NCBI GenBank assembly: GCA_946185535.1
Contig: CAMHJX010000020.1
Location: forward strand, 1-61,569
DNA from: an uncultured Bacteroidales bacterium
Lineage (GTDB): Bacteria; Bacteroidota; Bacteroidia; Bacteroidales; F082
Direction of reading: 5' to 3'
Length of the DNA: 61,569 bases
Of this stretch, positions 34,818 to 42,034 are shown one piece after another (within the stretch, counting starts at the first letter, position 1; each line of letters opens with the position of its first letter). Under the pieces are notes generated by a model. That model was not told the DNA's origin. It saw nothing but the letters and a program-made list of their open reading frames with translations, and ran no database searches. A program made the position numbers and the translations under genes.

Positions 34818-34868
34818 TTTCAGATATTCAGTGTTGATTAGTTGATTTTTTATTCCACATTCAAGCTG

Positions 34869-34876
34869 CAAAAATA
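34869..34876 (-). promoter_or_regulatory. -7 box TATTTTTG for the small tethered protein
   Basis: TATTTTTG on the minus strand, 52 bases before the start at 34817. Confidence 0.5.
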
Positions 34877-35013
34877 GTAATTAATATGATACGTTGAACT
34901 TTTTTTTGTTTTTTTTACTATTTTTTGCTTTTGGCCATTAGCTTCTGGCAGCCTCACAACTTGTTTCTTTCGTTAAGCTGCCAGTAGCCATGGCTAGTTT
35001 AGTTAACCTAACA

Positions 35014-35058
35014 TTATTTCACAACCACTTTCTGCGTCTTCACGCTGTCGCCGTAGGA
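35014..35058 (-). pseudogene. Relic of a T9SS C-terminal sorting domain
   Basis: Read on the minus strand, this stretch encodes SYGDSVKTQKVVVK and a TAA stop at 35014-35016. It matches the last residues of the T9SS domain of the gene at 31633 (SDVKTQKIVVR). Upstream of it the frame runs straight into the repeat element at 35057-35177, and no further coding sequence is found. It is therefore the last 14 codons of a lost T9SS gene, cut off at the edge of the repeat. Confidence 0.75.
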
Positions 35059-35177
35059 GATTCCCTCCGAAAATGGAGATTAATATGCCAGCGGCGGCAA
35101 GTAACGCTTACAGATGGTAAACGTTACAAGCCGCCGCTAATTACAGATTAATTGTTCCTTTTCCCTAAGGGAATCTC
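35057..35177. repeat. Structured GCGGCGGCAAG repeat element, copy B
   Basis: About 120 bases: GAGATTCCCTCC at the left, then GCGGCGGCAAGTAACGC (from 35091) pairing with ACGTTACAAGCCGCCGC (to 35137), and CCCTAAGGGAATCTC at the right end. It shares the core and ends with copies A and C. The variable loop differs between copies. Its left edge coincides with the break in the T9SS relic. Confidence 0.75.
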
Positions 35178-35199
35178 ATCGCGGGCTTGTGCCTGAGGT

Positions 35200-35814
35200 T
35201 TATTTCACCGCTGCGGCCCACTTCTCGATGTCGGCCTTGTTGATGCGGTTCAAGAGCTTGCCGTCGCCGAACTTGTACTTCGGATAGGCAGCCTTGAGGT
35301 CCTTACAGGCCTGGTCGATGCTGCTACCACCCGAGGTGGCGAAAGGCACGATGGTCTTGCCCGTGAAGTCGTTGGCCTCGAGGAAGGTGTTGATGATGGT
35401 CGGGGCGGTGTACCACCAGATGGGGAAGCCGACATACACCACGTCATACTGGGCGAGGTTCTTCACCTTGCCACCGTCTTTGAGGGCCGGACGCGAACTC
35501 TTATCGTTCATCTCGATGGTCGAGCGCGATTTCTTGTCGCGCCAGTCGAGGTCGGCGTCGGTGTAGAGCTTTTCAGGGGTGATTTCGAAGAGGTCGGCAC
35601 CAATGATGCCCGCCAGTTCGTTGGCGGCATTGCGGGTCACGCCCGAAGCCGAGAAATAGGTCACTAATGCTTTCATGTTTTTACATTGTTTGGTTTCGTT
35701 TGACTTTGAACAGCAGTCTTTTTTCGAGTCGTTCTTTGCCTTCGAGCAGCAGTCTTGCGCCGTGGCGCCAAGCGTCATCGCTGCAAGGACAATCAATAAT
35801 GCTATCTTTTTCAT
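35200..35814 (-). CDS. Exported flavodoxin-like protein with Cys-rich N-terminal extension
   Basis: A 204-residue protein. A signal peptide (MKKIALLIVLAAMTLGATAQ) precedes a Cys-rich stretch DCCSKAKNDSKKDCCSK, and then a flavodoxin fold from about residue 47: ALVTYFSASGVTRNAANELA (FMN-phosphate loop), VYVGFPIWWYTAPTIINTFL and VPFATSGGSSI. Flavodoxins normally carry electrons in the cytoplasm on FMN, so an exported form is unusual. The cysteine pairs may form disulfides or bind metal. An internal ATG at 35676 (MKALVTYF) could yield a cytoplasmic form. The promoter TATTTTTG is at 35841-35848. Confidence 0.83.
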   Translation of the reverse strand: MKKIALLIVLAAMTLGATAQDCCSKAKNDSKKDCCSKSNETKQCKNMKALVTYFSASGVTRNAANELAGIIGADLFEITPEKLYTDADLDWRDKKSRSTIEMNDKSSRPALKDGGKVKNLAQYDVVYVGFPIWWYTAPTIINTFLEANDFTGKTIVPFATSGGSSIDQACKDLKAAYPKYKFGDGKLLNRINKADIEKWAAAVK

Positions 35815-35840
35815 TCGTAGTAGGATTTGAATTTCGTCCG

Positions 35841-35848
35841 CAAAAATA
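35841..35848 (-). promoter_or_regulatory. -7 box TATTTTTG for the exported flavodoxin
   Basis: TATTTTTG on the minus strand, 26 bases before the start at 35814. Confidence 0.55.
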
Positions 35849-36028
35849 CACTTTTTTTTCGGTATGTCGATTTCCTTTGCTATTTTTGCAAGGAGTTTCC
35901 CCTCGGGGAATGGCGGTTTTTCTTTTGTTTCCTGCGGGGAGAATTGTGACAGCCCAATAACTGAACAACTCTCAATTTTTAATTAAGTAAATGAGCAATT
36001 ATAGTTTACATAAAAGGCAAAAGAATTT

Positions 36029-36104
36029 GGCCGTCAGCAGTCAGCCATCAGCGGTCAGCCTTGGTGCTACCGAGCTGATAGCTGACGGCTGATAGCTTAC
36101 AGCC
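36029..36104. repeat. Dispersed palindromic repeat, family with GCTGATAGCTGA arms (copy 2)
   Basis: GGCCGTCAGCAGTCAGCCAT at the left and GAGCTGATAGCTGACGGCTG at the right form an imperfect inverted repeat. It is the same family as 13825-13900. Confidence 0.7.
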
Positions 36105-36179
36105 AAGAATACTGTACATTATTTTGAACGTTTACTTATCAATTATCAACTATCAATTATCAATTATAAACTGATTACC

Positions 36180-36716
36180 ATGGACATAACGAACATCTTA
36201 GGCGCTTTGACGGGCAATGATGCCATCGACGCCATCTCGCAAAACCTCAAAATCGACCAAAAGCAAGTGTCTTCGGTCGTCACCGCAGCCCTGCCTTATC
36301 TGTTAGGCGCGATGCAGAAGAACGCTTCCTCGCAAGCTGGCGCGGCCTCCTTGGCCGACGCTCTCGGCTACCATGCCGGCAACGCGGGCAACATCGTCAA
36401 CAACCTGAAGGCCGCCGACCTCACCGATGGCAACAAGATCCTGAGCCATATCTTTGGCGGCAACCTCTCTTCCATACTGGGCGGCATCTCCAAGAACACG
36501 GGCGTGGGCTCCAACGCAGTGGGCAGCATCCTCGCATCCATCGCCCCAAGCTTGCTCGCCTTGCTGGGTAAAGGACAGCAAAGCAGCGGCACCAACGCGG
36601 CTGGACTGGAGAGCATGCTAGGCATGATTCTGGGCGGTATGTCGTCGAGCGGCAAGAGCAACACAGGCGGCCTCGGCAGCATCCTGGGCGGCCTGGGGAG
36701 TATCTTCGGGAAGTAA
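36180..36716 (+). CDS. DUF937 domain protein
   Basis: A 178-residue protein of the DUF937/YidB-like group. The N-terminal helical half reads LGALTGNDAIDAISQNLKID, VSSVVTAALPYLLGAMQKNA and ILSHIFGG. The C-terminal half is Gly/Ser-rich with repeated ILGG/LGSILGGL units. There is no signal peptide, so it is cytoplasmic or exported by another route. The function is unknown. A palindromic spacer with CGCAGAA repeats follows (36740-36827). Confidence 0.75.
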   Translation: MDITNILGALTGNDAIDAISQNLKIDQKQVSSVVTAALPYLLGAMQKNASSQAGAASLADALGYHAGNAGNIVNNLKAADLTDGNKILSHIFGGNLSSILGGISKNTGVGSNAVGSILASIAPSLLALLGKGQQSSGTNAAGLESMLGMILGGMSSSGKSNTGGLGSILGGLGSIFGK

Positions 36717-36739
36717 AGTTTCTCGCTGAGAATCTATTT

Positions 36740-36827
36740 CACGCAGAAATCGCAGAAATCGCAGAAGCCTATCAGACATTTAGTTGACGGCGCTTTGCAT
36801 TTCCTATAATTCTGCGAATTCTGCGTG
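36740..36827. repeat. CGCAGAA palindrome after the DUF937 gene
   Basis: CACGCAGAAATCGCAGAA (36740-36757) and TTCTGCGAATTCTGCGTG (36810-36827) form an inverted repeat with internal CGCAGAA units. It may act as a terminator for the DUF937 gene. Confidence 0.5.
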
Positions 36828-36899
36828 CTTAAAAAACACCTAATAATCAATATCTTACATCTCTAGAGATGTACGAAACTTGAATAAAACCGTACCATT

Positions 36900-38090
36900 A
36901 TGAAAAGCATTTCTTCCTTATTCAGAATAGCGGCATGCGCTGTCTTATCCGTTCTTTTTCTGGGAGTTATGGGGACGACGCATCTGCAAGGCCAAGAGGT
37001 CTTCACCGTAGGGGATTTCCTGTACCAACTCAATGGCGACGGCGTCTCCGCCACGCTGGTATGTCATGTTGACGCCTCTGGGGTAAGTGGCGAATTAAGT
37101 CTCCCGACCAGCATCACCTATAACGGAAACAACTATACCGTGACCCGGATCCAAAAGAACGCTTTCATCTCGTGCGGAAAACTGAGTGGTCACTTGACCA
37201 TTCCCAACACGGTGACCTATATCGGCGAAAACGCTTTCTTGGCCTGCAGCGGACTGACTTCAGTGGACCTGGGCAGCTCCGTGGACACCATCGGACCCGC
37301 TGCATTCTATGGTTGCAAGGGCATGACAGGTTCGTTGACCATCCCCAATTCCGTGAGGTTCTTAGGGATTGCCGCATTCTACGGGTGCACAGGGTTCGAC
37401 GGTGCACTGACCATCGGCAATGCCTTGAATCGCATCGAGGTGGCGGCGTTCTATAAGTGCAACAAATTCACCAGCTTGACCCTTGGCAATGCCGTGACTT
37501 CCATCGGCACATCTGCCTTCTGGGGTTGCACTGGCTTCACTGGCGACCTGACCATCCCGAATTCCGTGAAAAACATCGAACCCAGTGCCTTCAAAAACTG
37601 TGGATTTACGGGCAAACTGACCCTTGGAAACGCCTTGGAAAGCATTGGTGGGATGGCGTTCTACCATTGCAGCGGATTTACCGAAGTCGCTTCCTTGGCT
37701 ACCGTGCCGCCCGTGTTTTCATACGAAGAGGTGTTTGAGGGATGCAACTGCACAACGCTCACCGTGTCTTGCCACTGCATCCCCGCCTACCAAAACTCGG
37801 ATTGGCATGGCTATTTCCCCACGATTGTCGAAGACTGCAGCATTGTGCCCGAGCTTGACGAGGAGATGGCCACCGTTTATCCCAACCCGACCAGTGGGAC
37901 AATCAGAATCGAGGCCGAAAACATCGTAGCCGTCAGCATTTACAACCTGTTGGGAGAAAAACTGTTTGAAGCCTCAGCAAGCGGAAACAGCTTTGAGTAC
38001 GATTTCAGCCCTCACGATGCAGGGCTTTATTTCGTCAGCATCCAAACGGATAAAGGAATGGTGACCGAACGAGTTATAGTAAAAGACTAA
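36900..38090 (+). CDS. BspA-type leucine-rich repeat protein with T9SS sorting domain
   Basis: A 396-residue secreted protein. A signal peptide covers about residues 1-32 (SVLFLGVMGTTHLQG). From about residue 75 to 290 run LRR_5 (BspA-like) repeats of the pattern LTIPNSVxxIGxxAFxxCxGLT; at least eight are visible. A C-terminal T9SS domain begins YPNPTSGTIRIEAENI and ends GLYFVSIQTDKGMVTERVIV. Such proteins are surface-exposed and often bind host or matrix proteins; the ligand is not predictable. A tandem palindromic array follows the stop. Confidence 0.88.
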   Translation: MKSISSLFRIAACAVLSVLFLGVMGTTHLQGQEVFTVGDFLYQLNGDGVSATLVCHVDASGVSGELSLPTSITYNGNNYTVTRIQKNAFISCGKLSGHLTIPNTVTYIGENAFLACSGLTSVDLGSSVDTIGPAAFYGCKGMTGSLTIPNSVRFLGIAAFYGCTGFDGALTIGNALNRIEVAAFYKCNKFTSLTLGNAVTSIGTSAFWGCTGFTGDLTIPNSVKNIEPSAFKNCGFTGKLTLGNALESIGGMAFYHCSGFTEVASLATVPPVFSYEEVFEGCNCTTLTVSCHCIPAYQNSDWHGYFPTIVEDCSIVPELDEEMATVYPNPTSGTIRIEAENIVAVSIYNLLGEKLFEASASGNSFEYDFSPHDAGLYFVSIQTDKGMVTERVIVKD

Positions 38091-38457
38091 AGACCGATTC
38101 TATTTCTCTAACCGAACCAACCCGAAAACACCAGAAAACCATCGGTTTAGTTCGGATTCATTCGGTTAGAGATTATTCCACAATTGCCTTTCTTTTATTC
38201 CTCTATCCGAATCAACCCGAAAACATCAGAAAATCATCGGATTAATTCGGATCAATTCGGTTAGAGATTTTCCCACAATTGCCTTTCTTTTATTCCTCTA
38301 TCCGAATCAACCCGAAAACATCAGAAAAAACTGGGATTAGTTCGGATTCATTCGGTTAGAGATTTTTATTTGCCTTTCTTTTATTCCTCTATCCGAACCA
38401 ACCCGAAAACATCAGAAAACCATCGGATTAATTCGGATCTGTTCGGTTAGAGATTAC
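38091..38457. other. Spacer filled by a tandem palindromic array
   Basis: The 367 bases between two convergent genes are almost wholly occupied by four 66-base palindromic units (38106-38452). There is no gene. Confidence 0.7.
38106..38452. repeat. Four tandem 66-base palindromic units
   Basis: Units at 38106-38171, 38201-38266, 38296-38361 and 38387-38452. Each starts CTCTAACCGAA or CTCTATCCGAA and ends TTCGGTTAGAG, so unit ends are complementary. The 25-29-base joins are nearly the same (ATTGCCTTTCTTTTATTC), so the period is about 91-95 bases and the array grew by tandem duplication. The convergent LRR and S46 peptidase genes end at its two sides. Confidence 0.9.
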
Positions 38458-40596
38458 TTATTCCACAATCGTCATCTCATCAATCAGGTGCCCTGCACCG
38501 GCAAACTTGTCGATGATGAAGAGCACATAACGGATGTCGACACTGATGTTACGACAGATGTCGGGGTCGTAGATGAGGTCGCTCATCGTGCCTTCCCAGC
38601 AGCGGTCGAAGTTGAGGCCGAGGAGCTGTCCTTCGGCGTTCAAGATGGGGCTTCCTGAGTTGCCGCCCGTGGTGTGCACGCTGGCGGTGAAAGCCACATG
38701 CATGGTGCCGTCCTTGTCGGCATAACGGCCATAGTCCTTATTAATATACAGCTGCTTCAGACGCGGCTCCACCACATAGTCGTAGATGTCGGGGTTCTCC
38801 TTCTGCATGATGCCCTCGAGGGTGGTGAAGTGGCGGTAGGTCTTACCGTCTTGCGGCTTGAAGCCTTCCACCTTGCCGTAGGTGACGCGCAACGTGAAGT
38901 TGGCATCGGGGAAGAGACGCTTCTCGGTTTGCATCTCCATCTGACCTTTCATGTAGATGCGGCGCAGGCGGTCGTTGGCCTTATTGATGCTTGAGATGTG
39001 CTCGTAGACATTATTGCGGTAGAAGTCAAGCAAGCTCTGATAAACCTGCAAAGCAGGGTCTTTGGTAAGTTTCTTGGCTTTGCCGGGCTTGAAGTCGTTC
39101 AGCAGCTCGTTCACCTTTTCCTCGTCTCTAAACATCGACTTGGCGAAGAGTTTGTCGACAAATTCATTCACATCCTTGATGTCGTTGAGGAAGGCAGGGC
39201 GGAAGTCGGCGGGCTGGGCTTTCAGGTATTCGTTGAGTGCCATGACGGCCACCTCGCGGTCGATGGGCTCGTAATAGTCCTTGAAGAAGCTGGCAGAGGT
39301 GGCTTTCAGCTGGTGGATCATGCGGTCGATGTCATCTTGTGGCGTGTCCTTGGTCACCTCGGAGAGTTTGGCAAAACGACCTGCGAAAGTGACCAACTCG
39401 ATGCGCAGTCCTGCTTCGGCCATATAGGTGTAGGCCAGCTGGTAAGGCTCAAGTTCCTTGTAGTTTTTCTCGAAGTCTTTCAGCAGGTCGATGTACATGT
39501 AACGATTGCGCGCGCCCAAGGCCCATTCCTGGAAGTCCTTCTCAAAGGCTTGTTTCTTCTCCACACCGTGGAAGTGATTAATACCTTCTGTGACACCCAT
39601 CCACTTCTTCCAGCCATTGCCGAGTCCGGCGTGCTTGGAGGCATACTGGATGCGCACCTTGGGGTCTTGTTCCTGATATTTGTTGTAGATGTCGAGCACC
39701 TTGCCACGCAGGTCGACGGTGATGGGGTCGATGAGGTTGGCCTCTTGGTCGACGGCTACGGCAGGCAGGTATTCGTTGGTGCGGGCAGGATAGCCGAACA
39801 CGAAGGCGAAGTCGCCTTCATCGGCACCTTTCAGCGAGATGTCGAGGTGCTTGGCGGGCTTGTAAGGCACATTGTCCTTGTCGTACACGGCGGGATGACC
39901 TTCCTTGTCGGCATAGACGCGGAAGATGCTGAAGTCGCCCGTGTGGCGCGGCCAGACCCAGTTGTCGGTGTCGCCGCCAAACTTGCCGATGTTGCTCGGC
40001 GGGCAGCCCACGAGGCGCACATCGGTGTAGACCTCGTTGAGCAGCAGGTAGTACTCGTTGCCCAAGAAGAACGGCTTGATGCTGACCTTATATGGGGTCT
40101 CCTTCTCGACGGTGGCGATGATTTTCTTCATGTTCTCGTCGATTTTGGCCTGACGTTCGTCTTCAGGGGTGTCGGGGGTGATGCCATGCAACACCTTTTC
40201 GGTCACGTCGCGCATCTCGCGGAGGAAGATGACGCTGAGGCCGGGGCAAGGCAGCTCCTCTCCCCTATTCATGGCCCAGAATCCGTTGGTGAGGTAGTCG
40301 TGCTCCACCGAGCTGTGTTTCTGGATGTAGTCGAAACCGCAATGGTGGTTGGTGAGCAGCAAGCCATAATCGCTGACGATTTCGCCCGTGCAGCCACCGC
40401 CAAAGAGCACGATGGCGTCTTTTAGGCTACTGTGATTAATGGAATAAATGTCATCAGCGGTGATTTTCATGCCCATCTCCTGCATTTCTTTCTCATTGTA
40501 TTGCAGCAGCATGGGAATCCACATGCCTTCGCCGGCCTTGGCAATGCCGATGGAGAGCGTGAGGACGAAGGTGATTAATAATGTGATGCGTTTCAT
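38458..40596 (-). CDS. S46 dipeptidyl-peptidase, DPP11-like
   Basis: A 712-residue serine exopeptidase of family S46 that removes dipeptides from peptide N-termini in the periplasm, feeding amino-acid fermentation. A signal peptide ends near residue 21. The triad is visible: H85 in LTNHHCG, a likely D221 in HTGDFSIFR and S647 in GGNSGSP. The residue 18 positions after the serine is arginine (R665 in FDRCWEG). In S46 enzymes an arginine there marks the acidic-specific DPP11 type, whereas glycine marks DPP7. Specificity for Asp/Glu at P1 is therefore predicted. The gene follows the unknown gene at 40625 by 28 bases on the same strand. Confidence 0.92.
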   Translation of the reverse strand: MKRITLLITFVLTLSIGIAKAGEGMWIPMLLQYNEKEMQEMGMKITADDIYSINHSSLKDAIVLFGGGCTGEIVSDYGLLLTNHHCGFDYIQKHSSVEHDYLTNGFWAMNRGEELPCPGLSVIFLREMRDVTEKVLHGITPDTPEDERQAKIDENMKKIIATVEKETPYKVSIKPFFLGNEYYLLLNEVYTDVRLVGCPPSNIGKFGGDTDNWVWPRHTGDFSIFRVYADKEGHPAVYDKDNVPYKPAKHLDISLKGADEGDFAFVFGYPARTNEYLPAVAVDQEANLIDPITVDLRGKVLDIYNKYQEQDPKVRIQYASKHAGLGNGWKKWMGVTEGINHFHGVEKKQAFEKDFQEWALGARNRYMYIDLLKDFEKNYKELEPYQLAYTYMAEAGLRIELVTFAGRFAKLSEVTKDTPQDDIDRMIHQLKATSASFFKDYYEPIDREVAVMALNEYLKAQPADFRPAFLNDIKDVNEFVDKLFAKSMFRDEEKVNELLNDFKPGKAKKLTKDPALQVYQSLLDFYRNNVYEHISSINKANDRLRRIYMKGQMEMQTEKRLFPDANFTLRVTYGKVEGFKPQDGKTYRHFTTLEGIMQKENPDIYDYVVEPRLKQLYINKDYGRYADKDGTMHVAFTASVHTTGGNSGSPILNAEGQLLGLNFDRCWEGTMSDLIYDPDICRNISVDIRYVLFIIDKFAGAGHLIDEMTIVE

Positions 40597-40624
40597 TGGG
40601 TGTTGTTTTAATCAAAGCATTCTG

Positions 40625-41284
40625 TTATTCCAATCCATGCCATTCGTCAGTGGCGTCGAAATCGATTTCCTTGCACTGGGTGAGGATGGCGGGGCAGTTG
40701 GAGACGCGATAGTATGGATCGCCTTGCTGTTGCACCACTTCGACGTTGCGCCAATGGGTATCCCATCCATCGCTGTAGAGTTGGAAGTATTTCACATAGC
40801 CTCTCAGCATCTGTGAGCGTTCGTCGTTGGGACGGACAGGGTCTCTACGCAATTCGATGGTGAAGGGTTTGGTAGGATTGTAGCCGTTGGCGGGCGTTGC
40901 CCCTTTGAAGCACGCTGACACCAGATAAGGTCTGGCATAAGAGTCGTTCGGGCGATAAAGTTCGTTCAAACGACGTGTCACCGACGAGAGGTTGGTGCTC
41001 GTGTTGTTGAGGCTCAGGCATTCTTGGCCAACGTTCTTGTCGCGGCGATACATTTCCATGGCCACGAGTTGCAGCATGATGCAGCCTTCGGGTGTGGTGC
41101 CCAGCTCGGCTTGCAGGGCTTTGAACTCATCGAGGGTGGCCGGAATGGACTCGATGCTTACTTTGCCGTCTTGAATTTTAGTGGTTGAATTGTTCATGGT
41201 TTTGTCGTTTTGTGCGTTGACTGAAGTGGCTCCCACCATCATGATGATGAGCAAAGCCAAAGTGGATAATATTGTTTTTTTCAT
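40625..41284 (-). CDS. Exported protein of unknown function
   Basis: A 219-residue protein with a signal peptide (MKKTILSTLALLIIMMVGATSVNAQ). The mature part has TLDEFKALQAELGTTPEGCIMLQLVAMEMYRRD and ends in a region with conserved-looking aromatic residues (GYVKYFQLYSDGWDTHWRNV). It resembles Bacteroides exported proteins of the DUF6935 kind, but that match is from memory of pattern and not checked. It has its own promoter at 41345-41352 and could be cotranscribed with the S46 peptidase downstream. No catalytic motif is recognised. Confidence 0.7.
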   Translation of the reverse strand: MKKTILSTLALLIIMMVGATSVNAQNDKTMNNSTTKIQDGKVSIESIPATLDEFKALQAELGTTPEGCIMLQLVAMEMYRRDKNVGQECLSLNNTSTNLSSVTRRLNELYRPNDSYARPYLVSACFKGATPANGYNPTKPFTIELRRDPVRPNDERSQMLRGYVKYFQLYSDGWDTHWRNVEVVQQQGDPYYRVSNCPAILTQCKEIDFDATDEWHGLE

Positions 41285-41344
41285 TGGTATAAGGTTTGGT
41301 TATTAATCATTCAATGTATCATTACATAACTAGGTTTAGCCCTG

Positions 41345-41352
41345 CAAAAGTA
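41345..41352 (-). promoter_or_regulatory. -7 box TACTTTTG for the unknown exported protein
   Basis: TACTTTTG on the minus strand, 60 bases before the start at 41284. Confidence 0.5.
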
Positions 41353-41479
41353 ATGACATTTTTGGGAAAAACAAAAACAAAATGGAGTTTGAGTTTTAAT
41401 GATGGCCGGTTACATGCTAGGTCATTCCTGTAAGCAATAACAACAAAGAAACTCCTTCAACGACAATCCTTCCCCCGAG

Positions 41480-41600
41480 GCCCTCATAGCGGACGGCCAC
41501 GATCCGCTATCCCTGACACGAAACGACTGCATGAAAAAGACGCTTTTCGATTGTCTCCCAATAGCGTAAGGGATGGCGGATGCCTCTCCGCCATGAGGGC
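41480..41600. repeat. Nested hairpin element
   Basis: GCCCTCAT (41480-41487) pairs with ATGAGGGC (41593-41600), enclosing a hairpin AGCGGA...TCCGCT (41488-41508) and a second one ATGGCGGA...TCCGCCAT (41573-41594) that competes for the closing bases. It looks like another dispersed structured repeat, with only one copy in this window; the 41573 hairpin is like the one in the glnA leader. Confidence 0.45.
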
Positions 41601-41669
41601 AAGGGGAGCAATAGTAGTCCGACGAAGGGAGGATGTGAGCGCGGGGATGACATGCTTTCTGAAGCCTGC

Positions 41670-41969
41670 TTAATCCCAAAAATAAAAGAAACTCACCACA
41701 CGGCAAAACAGTTCGCGATACCAGGGTTGTTTCAGCTCAAGGTCGACATCGCAGGTGCGGCTGCGAAACACATGGAGGTTGTAGAAAAAGTTGTGCGCCC
41801 GCCATTCGTGTACCTGCGACTCAATATCGCGCTTACACACCGCCATTTCAGGATCAGCCATCTTGCGCACTTGTTCCAAATAGTCACGCATGGCCTGCTT
41901 GCTCTTGACAAGAAAGGAATCGATGATATGAGTGCCGTCTTTGGCTGTTAATGCGTTGGAGAGGTTCAT
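41670..41969 (-). CDS. Small hypothetical protein
   Basis: A 99-residue protein starting MNLSNALTAKDGTHIIDSFL, with a helical charged N-terminal half and an aromatic C-terminal half (YRELFCRVVSFFYFWD). No family is recognised. It is on the same strand as the MATE gene, 65 bases downstream of it, with a degenerate CTTCGAC/CTCAGG repeat between (about 41987-42052). Codon use looks acceptable, so coding is plausible. Confidence 0.5.
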   Translation of the reverse strand: MNLSNALTAKDGTHIIDSFLVKSKQAMRDYLEQVRKMADPEMAVCKRDIESQVHEWRAHNFFYNLHVFRSRTCDVDLELKQPWYRELFCRVVSFFYFWD

Positions 41970-42034
41970 GTTTTAGTTGTTTTGTCGACCCTTCGACCCT
42001 TCGATTGGTCTTAGGGACCGTAGGCTCAGGGGCC

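Larger units (their letters stand above)
34818..35199. other. Spacer with promoter, hairpin, T9SS gene relic and repeat copy B
   Basis: A 382-base stretch between two minus-strand genes. In order it holds the promoter at 34869, a hairpin whose arms are around GCCATTAGCTTCTGGCAGC and GCTGCCAGTAGCCATGGC (34935-34994), the relic of a T9SS domain (35014-35058) and the repeat element at 35057-35177. No intact gene is present. Confidence 0.65.
35815..36179. other. Repeat-rich spacer between divergent genes
   Basis: A 365-base spacer between the flavodoxin gene (minus) and the DUF937 gene (plus). It holds the flavodoxin promoter, a partial relative of the structured repeat (35891-35945, GGAGTTTCCCCTCGGGGAAT then TTTCCTGCGGGGAGAA), the palindromic repeat at 36029-36104 and a run of TATCAATTATCAAC-like units at about 36130-36175. 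No gene is supported. Confidence 0.6.
41285..41669. other. Spacer with promoter and nested hairpin element
   Basis: A 385-base spacer. It contains the promoter at 41345 and a folded element at 41480-41600. A short open frame across it on the minus strand has no family features and is not called. Confidence 0.55.

Noticed and set aside
38106-38452. Possible CRISPR array
   Set aside because: The repeated units are 66 bases, palindromic and not identical, and the joins between them are nearly the same rather than unique. There are no cas genes.
38998-40425. Long open frame on the plus strand (475 codons)
   Set aside because: It is antisense to the clearly coding S46 peptidase gene and has no domain. 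GC-rich codon bias opens the opposite frame.
41422-41706. Small open frame on the minus strand
   Set aside because: It runs across a nested hairpin element and overlaps the 41670 gene. The peptide is typical of translated repeats, and no start signal is seen.
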